Positions 1 to 13,629 of a stretch of DNA of 64,000 nt are shown piece after piece (within the stretch, counting starts at the first letter, position 1; every line of letters begins with the position of its first letter). Origin of the DNA: Lycocorax pyrrhopterus obiensis (lineage: Eukaryota; Chordata; Aves; Passeriformes; Paradisaeidae). The stretch spans positions 27,090,629-27,154,628 of the forward strand of contig JACSVZ010000006.1 of the NCBI GenBank assembly GCA_014706295.1, written 5' to 3'. A program made the position numbers and the translations under genes. Below the pieces are notes generated by a model. It saw nothing but the letters and a program-made list of their open reading frames with translations. It did no database searches and was not told where the DNA came from.

Positions 1-2879
1 CTTGATCATTGGCAATAACTGGTTCAAAACACTGGGCATTTCTGAGTCGCCAAGAGTCTGAAAAACAGAAGGAAGATTGTGTCAGATTGCCTCCATAGTG
101 CTTGTAAACTAGGATCAGACATACTCCTGTCTGCACATCATTCAATATTCACATTCTCAGTAGTCAGTAGATGGTGCTGTGATTTATTTGCTGCTCAGAC
201 AGAGTATTTATTAGTTGTCTGCAGTTTTTTTTCTTAGAGATTCATGATGGCAGCATCTTAGCACTTGAAAAGCCTGCTGATTAGACCTTCTCCAAGAACC
301 AGTATGGTGAGAGGATGAGAGCATCCATCCCTTGGTATGAGTAGAAATGGTACAAAGCACAAGGTCAAACACTTCCTCTAAATTTTAGGTTTCCTCCTCG
401 GGTCTGATTTTGCACATGAGCAGGGGGTTCAAAACCCAGCTTCCACTGACTTGCTGACATCCACATCATGCAACACCAGGGCTGGCATGTAGATCCATTG
501 TGCAGGTCTCTGCCACTCAGAGAAGCCCAGTGACTAATTGTACCATCAAACTGCCACCCTCACTGCCCACAGATACCTGCAGATGAAACTTCTACATGCT
601 AATTTTCTGCTTTGGCTTAGCTGGGAACTCAGCAGCAGGATAAGATGAGAAGTGGGGCCACTGCAAGGTAAACGGGAGGAACACGCTGCTCTTGTGTGGG
701 CAGGGAGGTGTGGGAGAAAAGAACAACCGTCTTTCTCTCCTGGTGGTAGCCATTGCTCAGATCCATCCAGGAGGTCTCCTGCAACACCAGTACCCTGCCT
801 CTTATCCTATGATCACCCAAAAGATCCTCCTGTGAAAACCTGTGGGTCAGTTCATAGTGTACAGTGAACCATCAAATCTCTTGTAATCCTAAGAGCCAAG
901 CCTGCACACATTTATTCTTGGTAGTTACTACAGTAACGTCACACAGACTAGTCATGGTAAATAGGCACCACAGCCAATAATACACCCTTTACATTGATTC
1001 ACAATAAGTAAATAAAATACAAATCAAACATACTAGGAAGAAACACAAGTTTATACAACGGTGAAACCATGCAATAGCTTTAGGAACACAGAAACTGAAA
1101 GCTTTATCTCCTGGTGTACTCCATACAAGACTTCAGGGGGTCTGGTTGTATTTTGTTTTAGTTGTTCTTTTGTCAATCTCAGAAACGCTAACAAGCATCT
1201 CATAAACTATCATTTTTATATCTACACTGATCCACCACAGATCTCAGCCGTTAAGAAAGCATGAATTACTTAAGCGCCAAAAAACTTTTTTCCAGGCTGT
1301 GCTACAAGAAACTACTTCTGTGGACTACTGTACCCCACCCTGCTCTTGACATACAAGTTTTGCCATGGACCAGTCTTTCCTGGGACTTCAGTGTGGTCAG
1401 ATGTTATGTTTCCATTTGAATACATACCTTGGAGAAGAATTTTCTAACTATGCACTAAACCTAATAGTAAGGGCAACTGCAGACTTTAAGCAGTAAATTA
1501 CAAAGCTGCAGTGGTCAAAAGCATGTGGGAGCCAAGAAGGAACATTCTGAAACCCAGGAGGGGTTGACACCCTCTGTGTTTCGGCAGGGAGTGCTAAATC
1601 ACACGCACACTAAGTCCAAGCACTGCTCCATCCAGGAAGCAAATCTATGGGGTTTGGCACCGGTCTGGCATATGCTGGTAGCTGGGCCATCCTCAAGCCA
1701 AGGCTGTTGATTCCCAGATTTCAACTCAGCCCTGCCTTAGTTCAGTATTACCTCCTCTTCTTGAAAAGTGACACAAATTCTCATCTGGATGCCAGTATAA
1801 TAAATAACAGACCACTCACATCCTAAGATGGAAAAAGACAAAGCTTCAAGGAATTCAGAGGTATGCGTCTATCATAAGGAAGCCATCTGTAATGAACAAA
1901 AGCCTAATCAGCCCTAAAAGTCTAAGAAACCAAGATAAACCTACATGTGGAGTTATTCTGGAATACATGGCAAACTTCAGTCTCAATTAATCTGAATTCA
2001 GTTTTATGGAGAGGCAAGACCTATGCCAGGTATTATTGAACATCATCTACTATTTACTGGCCCATCATTTATTCCCCTCCTCCACTCCCAACCCACAAAC
2101 TCTACTTCACTCCACCTCTAAACATCCCATAGCATGCTGCTACACCACTGAAGATGAACTCTTGAAAAAGCTGTATTTTGCATGCACAGATTATCCACAG
2201 GCACAGAGCACTGAGGATGCACATGGCTGTATAGAACAGTAGAGCGAACAGCTCCTGCTTGAGGATAGTAGCTCCTGCAAGTACACATGTACAGCATCTT
2301 TGGCAAGCTTTCAAACATACATGATAAAAAAAATCGTGTCTAAACTTTCAGGGTGATTTACTGTAGGGCAGGCTAAAACTCAACAACTTCAAGTAAGAAT
2401 TGCCACCTCTTATCTTCAAAGTAAAAATGAAAGAGGAAAAAAAAATTAAAGAGCTGTAATAAACCATTAACTTCAGAATGCACGTAGGGTCTTTCTGGGG
2501 TATGAACTTCTCTGGAATGTTTCTCCCCTTATCTCTGGGGAAATGGCACCGCAGAGGACTTCAAATGGAACTGCCCAGTTTCAGAGGCTATTTTGTCCAA
2601 ACAGGCCAGTTGGACTGGACCGTGCATGAAAAAAAAGGGACTCGCAACCTCACTGCAGAGCATCACTCCACAGGGAGCTGGGAAATTTGCCTCAAACAAA
2701 ATCCACTGGCAGATTGTCATTATCTGGCCACCTCTGATGATTTAGGGGCCCCCCGCACCGCCCAACAATCAATCAATTACCCTGATTGAACAGCCCTAGA
2801 ACACAAGTTTTAAAAATGTAACTACCCATGACCCAAATTTCCTGCTGGTTATGTTGGCCTCAAGTTAGCCCCATTTGTC

Positions 2880-3220
2880 TATCATCAAGGGAGCCAACAA
2901 AAATAATAAAAACAGGTCAATTCGGAGCTTTCCAAAGGCTGTATAAAAACATCAATGCTGCTTAATGCAGAGCCAGCTAAAAGGCCCAAGCTCTAACACT
3001 TTCTGCTTTGTTGCATTGTTTGGAAATTTTAATGCTCTAATCATATATTTTCCAGAATTCAGGGAGAGTTTGTGACAGATTTTTGTTGTTTTCCTTCTCT
3101 TTTCTCCAGCCTCCTTAGTTATTTATTTTTAGAACTTAAGCCATGTAATAATTTGATGTCCCTAAGGGTAAATAAACCGGTGTCACTTTGCTGATTTTTG
3201 CAAAAGAGCTGAATTCTGGC
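2880..3220. promoter_or_regulatory. Candidate conserved non-coding element
   Basis: High-complexity, repeat-free intron with a varied base composition. It includes TTTGTGACAGATTTTTG, a TAATTTGATG homeodomain-like word and TTGCTGATTTTTGC. Conservation is not testable here. Confidence 0.2.
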
Positions 3221-3879
3221 AGATGGGAGAATAGTGGAGAAAGTACAAACATATTTTTGGGGGGTCTTAAACACTGAATATGACACTGTGCTTCAAAATC
3301 TTATTTAAAATCTTATTTATAGGATCTACAGGAATTAGGAAGAAGTGTAATAACGCAAGAAAAAATGTTTTGCAATTCCTTGAGAGGTATTATTTTCAGT
3401 ATTAAAAAACCCCGTAAGAATCTAAAGCTATATGTATCCTTAGACTTATTTTACAAAATAGAAAACAGAGTGAGTTTGGGAGGAAAAGAAGAGGAGGGTC
3501 AGAGTTTACTTGAATTAACACGTGTCCCTGACAAAACTTAGAAGAGAACTGAGCACTCTAATCCCTGTGCTTCCAGCCCAGTGTCCTCAACTCATCATTA
3601 AAAATATTAAAGCAAAAATCAACTTCAACCAAGTGGAATTTATTTTCTTTTAAAATCCAGGAGGAAGAAGGAGATAAATCTTTAGAGACTACTTCACTAT
3701 GTAAATATTCTAGCGGCTTTCCGTTTAGGAAGCAAAACATGTTGAATTCCTTCAGAGGCTGCATGAGTTAAACAGAACTTTTTGGAATGGGAATCACACA
3801 GCTTTATACAAGTGAAGAATTTTATTGGGGAAAACCAGAACTAAAAACAACCCCAAAACACAGCTGCAGGTAAAACCAG

Positions 3880-4420
3880 CAGAACAAACAGTGGGAACTC
3901 ACAAGTCCTTGGGTAATTTGCTGCCCTGTGCTCCTGGACTGGCCTATTTATTAACAGCTCCTTTTATTGATAACTTAGGTGGGAAAAGAGATGTGGAATA
4001 AGCAGCTTTCCAATGTTACCCTATTTGATTTTTCATGGTTTACCTGAGTTTGACTGTTTGTGGTTTGTGATTTTGCCACACTGCATATTAACTTCCCCAC
4101 TGTCCAGACAGAGGCAAGAACATTTTAGCTGCTAAAAGTGACAATGGCACCAAAGGAGGACCTCATGGTTATGTGAAACTGGCTCAGATCCTTTGATGGT
4201 AATAGATCTCTGCAGCAATAGTCATTTTAGTGAAAACAACAGGCGCTGCCAAGCTAAGGAGGAGTCCTTGCTGCCTGCAGTGCTCAGCTGCCCATAAATC
4301 AAATGCCGCCGTTCTGCTACTCGCTGTTTTACACTGTTTGGCCATCTGAGATTTGGGGTTGATTGCACATAATTTCCATATGGGTGGGAAGATGTCTGTC
4401 TTCCCTGAAAAACAATTATT
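3880..4420. promoter_or_regulatory. Candidate conserved enhancer
   Basis: A repeat-free, balanced-composition block with a TCF/LEF-like TCCTTTGATGG near 4190, a HOX/CDX-like CCCATAAATCAAATG near 4290, GATA-like TTATTGATAACTTAGG near 3964, and a CAGGCGCTGCC word. Local CpGs (ATGCCGCCG) survive although most of the intron has lost them. Enhancer function is inference. Confidence 0.3.
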
Positions 4421-7400
4421 TCATGTATTTAGTTTTTATTAAATGGCCTATGGGTGACTAGTGATTTGACACAATAAATCAGTTAAATATGATCTTACCA
4501 TTCAAATTATGGTTCACCATATGAAGCTCTAGAAATCCTTATAATTATTGACTTAGGCAGGTTTTGATAAAAATGTACCTCTGCTTTGTCTTCTCTTTAC
4601 ATATTTGTAGGGTATGATTCAAGAAAAAGCAACTCAGAACACAACACAAAAAAAATAACTTCTTCAAAGTACCCCACCCTCCCTATTAGGAAACACTTCA
4701 ATCTGTGTATGTCAAAATATAGAGCATCCAGTTAATTCAGACAGGCAATTTTAGATAACCAAAGTCCACTGTCTATATATTTCCTTTAGCAGGAAGTAAA
4801 GTTTTAGTCTCAAACTTATGTTTCCAGCTGGGGAGGGGCTGACAAAGCCTCTCCTCGCAAGGAGAATGAGCAAACTTTGGCCTTAGGGGAAAGCAGAAAA
4901 AGCATTGAGTCAACTCACAGCAGATTGAGAGTGGAGGTGTAAGATGCTGGCAGTAAATGGCTGCTTCCAGTAAAAAAAAGTGTAAGCCATAAAGATCAGG
5001 AGAGAGATCAATTGCCTTTTGCTGGGGACCAAAACAGCTTTATGACCTGCCCCCGCCAATACCAAGAGACAGCATCTTCCTCTCTTTAATGGCACTGTCT
5101 GTCTATTTACTTGATAAATGATACAGAAACCCACCTAGAATACGCATATAAAGAACAGTGGAGAACTAAACTGCTAGTGAGAGACACAGGAAACAGTAAA
5201 AGAATCTAGGACCTGTCTCCCCTGTCATTACTTTAATGATTCTTCTGTCTTTAATGAAATATCCCTACAGAGCCAAATCGATATCCTGTCCTCTTTTCCG
5301 CATTTATCACCCACTCTGAACACTGCCCAAGGAGCTATGTTCTCAAAACTGTAGAGACAATTTTCAGGCTCTCCTTGTAGAGAGACAGCATCTTAAAATT
5401 TTACTGTAAATGAATAAATGAAAAAGAGTAAGCTTTCCAGAAGCTGTTTTTAACCTGGCTCATGCTGTCAAAGATACAGATTCACATTCATCCTACGTCC
5501 ATGCTCTCCCAATTAGACTTCATTCTCACCTTCCACTCACCATAGCAGCCTCTTCCTTCTGCACCTGCTGGAGTGTTTCTGTGACTGTGCATTAAAACAA
5601 ATAATTTTAACCATACTGGTTGTCTGCTTGGGTTTACTGCTTGGCCAGAGAAACACTTACACTAGTTGTGAAGGACAAAGATTGGACTGCCTCCTTATGC
5701 AACAGTGCTGGCTTGAAGCCTAGATGAACTAGAGTTTAAGGTTGCCAACAGATAAAAGAAAATTATATAAATAATCACCTGCTCACTAGCTGACTTCTTC
5801 AGTACACTGTCATATGTCCAGACGCTTAATTACTGTCTGTCAGTCGACACGACAGACACCAAGAGTCCTTTGATACACCTGATGAATGTCTATTCAGGAT
5901 GTTAGCAGTTACTACCAAACACAGTGACAAGTCAAAGGCAAGAAAAATTTACTGACAACGTAAAACTTTTTAAAAGCACAACATTTGTCAGCTCTTCTAG
6001 TCAGAGGTAATTTTTTAACGTGTCTTGCATAATTCCAAAAACACAACACTGACACTTAACAGCTAATATGTGATAACAACACAAGTATTTAAAACAAGCT
6101 CTTCAAGCCCTATCATTTCTAAAACCAAAACAAAAGCAAAGCCCAGGACAGTTCTTTCTGCCAGTAACTCCCTAGCCTATGATCATGACCTAAGCAATTG
6201 GATTCCATCTACATCCCACAGCCAAAGTAGTATATTCCAGTATTTTTCTTTAACCTAATATCCTTAGGACATAAAAGAAACCGTATTTTGAACAACATAA
6301 TTAAGACTTCTTCTTAACACATTTCTCCTGTCTTTACTGAGCACCACAGTTGCTTGACAACAATTTCCTGGTTTTAATCAGCTTACAACTTCTTCAGTTA
6401 TTTTTGTTTCTTCTGCTACAAGAAGCAGATTCCGTCACTATGTCAGTACTGCAAGACTTACGCGTACATTTTGAGAAAATTCAAATGCCCACTGATATCT
6501 CATCTTCCACAGCACCAAAATCACCTCATTGCAGTGAGTTATGCTGTTGGGCAATGTACCATTACATCATATAGTCTGGTTTTTCCCTCTCTCTCTGGAG
6601 ATCATCTACATGTACAGCTGTGTTAAGATATTTTAATGGGTTCATGGGGGCTCAGGAGCAACAGTGTACTGAAAAAAGGATATTTAATAAGTCTAGATTT
6701 TATTAGACAAAGCTCTGCAAGGATAAGGAGAATTTTACTTAAATCACCTCATGTCTGACATAAGAGACTTATCAGCAGGTTAAAAAGGGAATACTTCCAA
6801 CCTACTCAGTCAAAGCTTTTAGCTGTGATAGCTTCTACAGACACACTTGGTAAAAACACGAATCAGCACAGCAAAAACAGTGTCAGAAGAATGAAAAAGG
6901 AATACGGGCACAGTCAAGATAAAACCGGTACCAGAAAAAGATCTTGGTGCTATGCACGTCAGGATTTTTTGTGTGCGGTTTCTGACACTGTTTGTTTCTA
7001 TAAGTCTTGGAATATTGAGAAAATTGCCAGAAGATGGTAGGGGTTCAAAACTGAGAAAGGGGCACAGGGATAACATAATATCCTATGAGGCTAAAACTCC
7101 TATCAGCTTTGAGGAAAACAATGGGAAAGTATTCAATCACTACAAAGCAAGGAATAAGAAATCAAAGGGACAGAAAACAAATAAAAGGGGTATAAATCAC
7201 AAAAAATATAGTATAACAGATTTTGTCATTCAACAGTGCAGATCATGTCTGCAGAAGAAGGGGATTCAGTCTCAGGAGATGATGGCTGAAAAAGGTTCGA
7301 GAGATGCTCAGGACAAAGAAAAGGATCGAATGCCTGCTTAGATCACTAGGTATAATCCTCCAGGTTAGAAAAATAGATAACCGAGTGGAGAGAAAAGGTC

Positions 7401-10400
7401 TAAAAAGTCATGAGTGGACTAGAGAAGGCAGGTAGGGAATGATTGTTCACTCTCTGTCTCAACACAACAACTAAGAGGCAATAAACGAAGCTGGTAAGAG
7501 CCAGTTCAAAGAACAAATGAAATGGAGGTAGTTCCTCATGCAATTTTCTCAGATGTGGAACTACTTGCCAAATGCTGTTGTGCTGCTAAATTCTTACGTG
7601 GGCTCACAAAGATGATGGGAAAACTCACAGGGGAAAAGATTCCATCAAATATTAGTAAATACACAGAAACCACAACTGTTACAGAACTCATAATGGTTGG
7701 AACAGGGAGAGTATCGTATAACCTTGTCCTCTTCTCTTAATCTTCTGCAGGCAGCTGCTTTTGAGTAGAAGTGAACTTTTTTTTGTTAGAGAAAGCAAAC
7801 TAGCTCAGCTGCCTTTTTGATCCAATCCATAACAAACATACTTACCTCAAGGCCATGGCAAAAGGACCAAGGTAACTATAAAATACAGTATCCATGGGAC
7901 AGAAGTAGGAAAGCAGGTTTATTACAGTATGTGGCACTGTCAGGATTAATTCCTATATATTGTGCCCAGTCCTAGAGTCCACATTTCTAAGAGGATGTGA
8001 AAAACTAAAGATAACATTGAAAGGAGTTATAAAACAATTGAAAGGGTAAATTTCTTCAGAGTGGGAGATAGTTCCTTATCAAAAGGAAGAATAACAGTTT
8101 ACATACGTCTCTTTGGACAGACAAAAATTTCAGAGTATGAGACAGCTCTTGAATCAAGTCAAGAAAGGCACACGAGGAACAAGGGCAGTCGAAATTATGA
8201 TTTTTCCAGTTCTTAAGTTGGTGGAGATGCTCTTTGTGGTGTGCACATTTCACAAAGACTTTTGGGGGTGACAGGGCAGAAAACAAGGAGAAAGCAAGGG
8301 CTCAGTGGTCTCATGCAGTAGAACGTTGCATTAAATGCATCTGGTGAATAAAACTACAAACTGTTTAGCACGGTTCTTGAGTGCAGTGAAAGGAATTGTG
8401 AGGGAAAAATACTTCAGAAATAGCAGAAAGGATGAAGGCAATACATGCTGTGAAGGCTGTAAGCAGTGAGTCATAAAAGGAGACTGACAGTCAAAACAAG
8501 CCCATCTTGTGCTCTTCCTCCACATTCTTGCCTTTTCTATCATCTCTTTTCTCTCAAACCTTCATTTTATGCATCATCCTTCATTCCTATGCCAATCTAA
8601 CATCAGATGTTCCAGAAACTCCTTAGGGCTGCAGGAAAACCTCCAGACTTGTGGTGATGGGTCAGATCATGGTGGACACTGGTACCAGAAATGAAAAATA
8701 AGAGCTGGGGGCAAGGGTAAAATGGCAAAACCAGTCCAATAAAGCGAAAATCGAAAGGAGTTTGGAGCCTGCATGACTGTTTGGGTCCATTTGAAAGACA
8801 TTTGTTTTCTAATTGCTACTGGCTTTTTGTGTTTAAGTGTGTTACCTTACCATCAGACTTTTTAAAATAAATCCAGTCAACTTCTGCCCCTACAAGTTTG
8901 ATACTAACAGACAACCAGGATATTGAACATACACTGCCACAAGCCACAAAACCAGTTTGCACCCAAGCATCACACAAATCAAGATTTCAGCTAAGGCTGG
9001 GCCAAACATATACCTGATATCTTTTAGTGATTCTTAAAGATCATACTAGTACATAAAATACACTGAATAAGGGTACTATCTTGACCAAAACACACCCCAT
9101 TTTTGAACCCCTGAGATTCAACTTTCTGTTGGCTATTTCAATGGAAATGGATACAGATCCGAGCAAAGCAGCATTCTCTCTCCCTATCCCTTCTATTTTG
9201 CTCCTTTATTTTTTAAAAAAGTGGCCAAGAAACTTGGTGAAAACCTACCACTAAGACAAACATACCTATCAAAAACTGTTGGAATTTACCAAAGTACTAG
9301 TAACTGAAACTCCTGCATGTCAAGAAACTTGAAAGACATTTAAAACATCAACTTACATGAGACAGTTGTTTGAGACTAGATGCCAGATAATGTTGTTATA
9401 GGAATTTAAACAGTAGCTAATTTGAAAATGTTTTGCATTGTATTTGAAATATTTTACTCTTTGGTATGCAGATAGACAAAGACATAATACATAAAAATAT
9501 ATGGACATGGAAGGTTTGCAGAGGAGATCCCACTGCTGTGTCCACAGCCCCAGCTGGAACCACAGGAAGGAGACACAACGGCAACACAAAGACACGTGAA
9601 GGCAGATTATCAGTCCACTGCAAAGCATCACAGCTGTTAATCAGTACAGTAAATGTTATCACAATAGAGTACTGACATTTCTAGCCCTTGTACAAGGCTC
9701 ACTATGCTTCAAGCAGGATCCAGGCTTTCATGGTGATTAAAGGCAGATGTCACATGTATAAGTAAGTCTATAACGTAGGAATGCCTGGTTCATTTTTGTG
9801 TGTGGAAGGAATCTTTCATTCACAGGACATCTTCTCTGGAGGATGCTCACTGTGGCATGATTTGCACGAGGAAGAACATTTTTTTTCCCCTCTTCAGGCT
9901 GGGGAGAATAAAAAAAAGCTTAATTATACAACCATACCTCATTCCATCCTATGAAAAGTATCAGGTTAAAACCTTAATTTTCCTGTCCAGTTTTCTACTA
10001 CCATGAAAAACTAATCAGGTTACCATCTTTCAGAGAGCAGTAGATGGCAGAACAGTGATACTTCAAAGAAAAGGACACTTTTTCCCCTATAAATGTGTGA
10101 ACTACAGCAACAACGACTACTCAGCATGTATCTAATATTAAACATCAAGCAAAATACAGGCATAGGCAAAATGACAATTATGGTGAAACACTACTGAAAT
10201 CCCACTTTTCTTAATCTTCTCATCCCATCTTGGAAATGCTTTCCTGCTCTAGAAGCTAATAGTTCTCTCTTCAAGCACTATTTAACTCAAGTGCCTACAA
10301 GCTGCTTCTTCAGCTCCCTAACTGAGCAGGAATCTTCTGTGCTGGTATTCATCTGCAGTGGTGAGCAGGCTGCACAGACAGGGCTGGGCACGCCTGTGCG

Positions 10401-12729
10401 TGGGTATATGAATTTTCAGGATGCTCGTTGTTAGAGAACACAGCAACACTTGCTTGTCAGTCATGATGTTCTTTGCCTCTTGGCCCACGTGTCCTTCCTT
10501 TGGTTGGCATGCGGCAAGCCCTCTCCTCTTTCGGTTCCTTTCAGCATTCCCATCATCCCTGCATGGAGCCAGGCCAGCTGGGTGGCACTAGCAGTGGTTT
10601 TGCTGTTGGCTCCTCTCTCTGGGTGGAAAAGACATCAGACTGCTTTCCCACCGCCAGCTGCAAGGGCCATGTGAGGGCATCCTGGCTGCCAGGGATTGCT
10701 CCTGCCACACCTCCTCCCCACCCGTTTGTCCAGCATGAACTACAACTAGAAAAACAATCCCACTTTTTGTCCCCCTGGGACTGCCCTCCCACTCAGCCAA
10801 ACGCCTGAGTCAGCATAGCTATCCCTCATGATATCCCATTTGTGCAAAGGGAGATGACTGGAGCACAGGACATCTGGTCCCAATATCTAAAAACACTTAA
10901 ATCATGCATGTCATTCCAAACATTTAAGGACTTCAGAAGTTTTCAGTTACTTTCATATATATTTCCTAGTTGCTTCATGCAGAAAGCATTTCTTATGTTC
11001 CAAGTTTCACTCTGAAGATCTGGGCAAATGTATATTCCACCTCATTTTAACTACGAAAAAAACCCCCAGCTTTAAAGATAAGACCAGACCTGTCTTAAGT
11101 TACTTCTATGTTAACTACTTTTTAAAATATTATTTTAGAAGAGTATCAAAATGTCCTGAGATACAACACAATTCAGATTCCATTAACAGGCAAAAAAAGG
11201 TGGTTATGATGTTCAATGTAAAAAAAAACCCCAAACCTATCCAACAGACAAAGAAAAACCCCACAAATTCAGCTGTATATGCTAGAAGGTGAGGTTCCAA
11301 GATATTTTTCAGTTAGTTACCCATTGTACTTTTTGGTAGCAGAGAAAGGAGTCATGGTCAGCACTAGACTGATCCTCTGGAGACCAATGCTCAGCTCCAA
11401 GCCCAAAAGTGAGCTTCTTGCTTTTCTACACCTGTAAGCAGTGGTAGCTTCCCATGTTACCAGATGTTAATTTGAGTGCTCTGATAGCCCAATGCTGAGT
11501 CCTGGGTATAAGAAATAACTTCCAGTGTAGCTAAGAATTCCCTTTACAGCCCCCACCCACACTGTGAGTCATGGTACGCTGACATCAATACAAGAGAGGC
11601 ACACTGGAGCCTGCTGTAACCCATAAAGCGTGAGCATCAATAGCCATCAAGCTGTCACAAGATGGAGCGCACTATCAAGTGGCTTCTTCTTTCAAAAGCC
11701 AGTATGGGTATGTCTGTGTATCTCACAGTCCCTCTTGCACAGCTCGTACAAGAGAGAAAACACAGCATTTTGATATAATTCCTTTCCTTCTTATCGGGCT
11801 CCCCACACCTCAGGAAGGGAGTGCTTCCAACCTTTACCACTGTAGCATACTCATACCACTATAATAGCAAAAAAATCCAAATTTCTTCTCAAAGAACTAC
11901 TAGAAAATTCTTAACCCGCTCCACAGCACTGAAAGCTTCCACTTTTCTAACAAGCCATCTGTCAGTACGCTCTCAGGACATGACAATCAGACATTTGGGT
12001 CATAAGTGATATTCCATATGGAGACTCCATTGCAGCAAAAAAAAGGAGGTGTGAGACACCTTAGTTTGCTGAGAGAATCCAAAAGACCTTAGTTAGATAT
12101 CATAGTGCACAAAACACTTTAAATCATTTATCTGAGTTTTGGAAGGCAGACTAGGATTACAAAGCTCTTTTAGACACTGTTTATTAACATCAAAATGAAA
12201 TATGAAAAGCACTTTCTGTTAAATCCAGGATCTGAACAACTCTTATAACGTACCCTAAATACATTAAAATGGCATTGTAACAGCTAGAAATAAAATTGTG
12301 TTATTACTAAAAATAATTTTTTATTGCACTAATGCATGTTACAATGCGAGTAGCACTCCAGTCGTCACATGGGACCCTCACATCCCACACTACTTCTAGT
12401 TTTCCTGGAGCAAACATTTTGATCTTCCCAGCAGACAGTACTGCAGGCCCCAGCAAAGATCACATACCCCACAAAATTTCCGTGCTACTGTTTAAGAACA
12501 GCAGCATCCACCAGAGAAGGGGGTGGGTGGAGATAAATCTAGACACAGTTGTTTCTCTTGAAAATTTCACCTTTTTTTAAATTTTTTTTTTAATAACTAC
12601 TACAAAAAGCCTAAAGTAGTATCAGGACAATCTCTTCTCCTGCCTCCAAATAATTTCCCTCTGCCACCTCAGTTATCGCCATTTTTGTCAGACCCCAGCA
12701 AACTACTGGTTGGTGGTCTCACTGTTCTC

Positions 12730-13050
12730 CCCTGAGTTGTATTTTAATTAGTAAGGACATCGAAAAAAGATCGGTGTACAGATATTGGCGAATCTTCAAA
12801 TAAGAGCACACGCTGTCCATTTTATTCACAATGAAAAAGCTCTTAAAGAGATTTCGATAAAGATTTGCCTCCTGCTTGCAGCCCACGTTTGTAATGTTTA
12901 TATAAGTGAGGGATATAAATCTCTTTCAAATGAACCCCACGGTTTTTAAACCACCCTTGTTATAAACTGCCTGTTTCCGTTTTGCCTGCCTAAGCAAGCA
13001 ATGCAGAGCCTGCTTGGGATAGACTGGAACTAATTTAATGTGCTCCAGGT
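12730..13050. promoter_or_regulatory. Candidate conserved element flanking the CpG island
   Basis: A repeat-free block about 250-550 bp left of the CpG island, with ATTTTAATTAGTAAGG, a FOX-like ATGTTTATATAAG near 12894, and CpG-bearing words (GATCGGTG, TTTCGATAAAG). It may be part of the same regulatory unit. Confidence 0.25.
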
Positions 13051-13285
13051 TTAATCCCCATCCTCCCGGCTTTTACTGGCAGATTTTACACAGAGGACTA
13101 CTGCTGACTTTAACAATGATTCATGAGATAAGTGGGTTTTGATTTGTTTTTCCACATCAGAAAACACGCAAGAGAAACGCCACGAAAACCATCTTAATAA
13201 AACACGGCCGAGACGTAGCCAGGTTAAAAGAAATACAAATAATTAAACTTCGACACGAGAACTGTTTCTCTGTGTTTGAATTTGT

Positions 13286-13577
13286 GACGGTGAATTTCTA
13301 TCTCGCGGTACGCAGAAGAGCAAAGAGGAGCGCGCGGGCCTCTCCGCTGGCGCGGAAGCCCCCGGAGCGCGGCGCGGGTGGGTCAGCGACGGGAGCGGCG
13401 AGGCGGCGGCGCGGCCCCGGCGCGCTCGGCTCCCGGCCGCGGCCGCGCCCTGCAGGTGGCGCTGCCGGAGCGCCGCGGGCACCGAGCCGCCGCCCGAACG
13501 CCGAGCCGGGCCGAGCTCGGCCCTCGGCAGCAACCGCCCGCTATCAGGAAAATCCTGCTACGTCGTTTCGGCTGCGG
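13286..13577. promoter_or_regulatory. Dense intragenic CpG island, candidate promoter
   Basis: Over about 290 bp I count roughly 50 CpG dinucleotides in sequence that is mostly G and C, set in AT-rich, CpG-poor intron on both sides. In vertebrates such islands normally mark promoters kept free of germline methylation. The core 13331-13540 is packed with GCGCG, GGCGGCGG and CCGGCGCG words. I see no TATA box and no convincing start codon, so it gives no direction by itself. It lies about 18 kb downstream of the nearest SCFD2 exon and is unlikely to be the main SCFD2 promoter, which should be to the right of the window. It could drive an antisense or sense non-coding RNA, an alternative SCFD2 transcript, or act as an orphan-island enhancer. 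Open frames through it reflect high GC content, not coding. Confidence 0.85.
13449..13463 (+). promoter_or_regulatory. CTCF-like binding motif in the CpG island
   Basis: CCTGCAGGTGGCGCT matches the CTCF core pattern CCASYAGRKGGCRSY at 14 of 15 positions (T instead of A at the third). It lies in the middle of the CpG island. Occupancy is inferred only; two CpGs flank or overlap it, so methylation could modulate binding. Confidence 0.5.
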
Positions 13578-13613
13578 GCATGCTGCTTCCCCCTCTTCTA
13601 CTTCTTTCTTTCC

Positions 13614-13629
13614 TTTTTTTTTTTTTTTT
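13614..13629. repeat. Poly-T tract flanking the CpG island
   Basis: A 16-base T run, after a T/C-rich lead-in, about 40 bp right of the CpG island edge. No target-site duplication is seen, so I do not call it a retroposon tail. Confidence 0.8.

Noticed and set aside
5541..5584. Minus-strand 44-bp exon-like segment with GTGAGT donor and a coiled-coil-like frame (TETLQQVQKEEAAM)
   Set aside because: The translation is not part of SCFD2 as I know it, its phase does not follow the last visible exon, and short open frames with good donors are expected by chance.
7846..7952. Minus-strand 107-bp segment with a strong GTAAGT donor and a 35-codon open frame (ELILTVPHTV...)
   Set aside because: The acceptor side has almost no pyrimidine tract, and the translation does not match the SCFD2 residues expected after the exon at 31562-31737.
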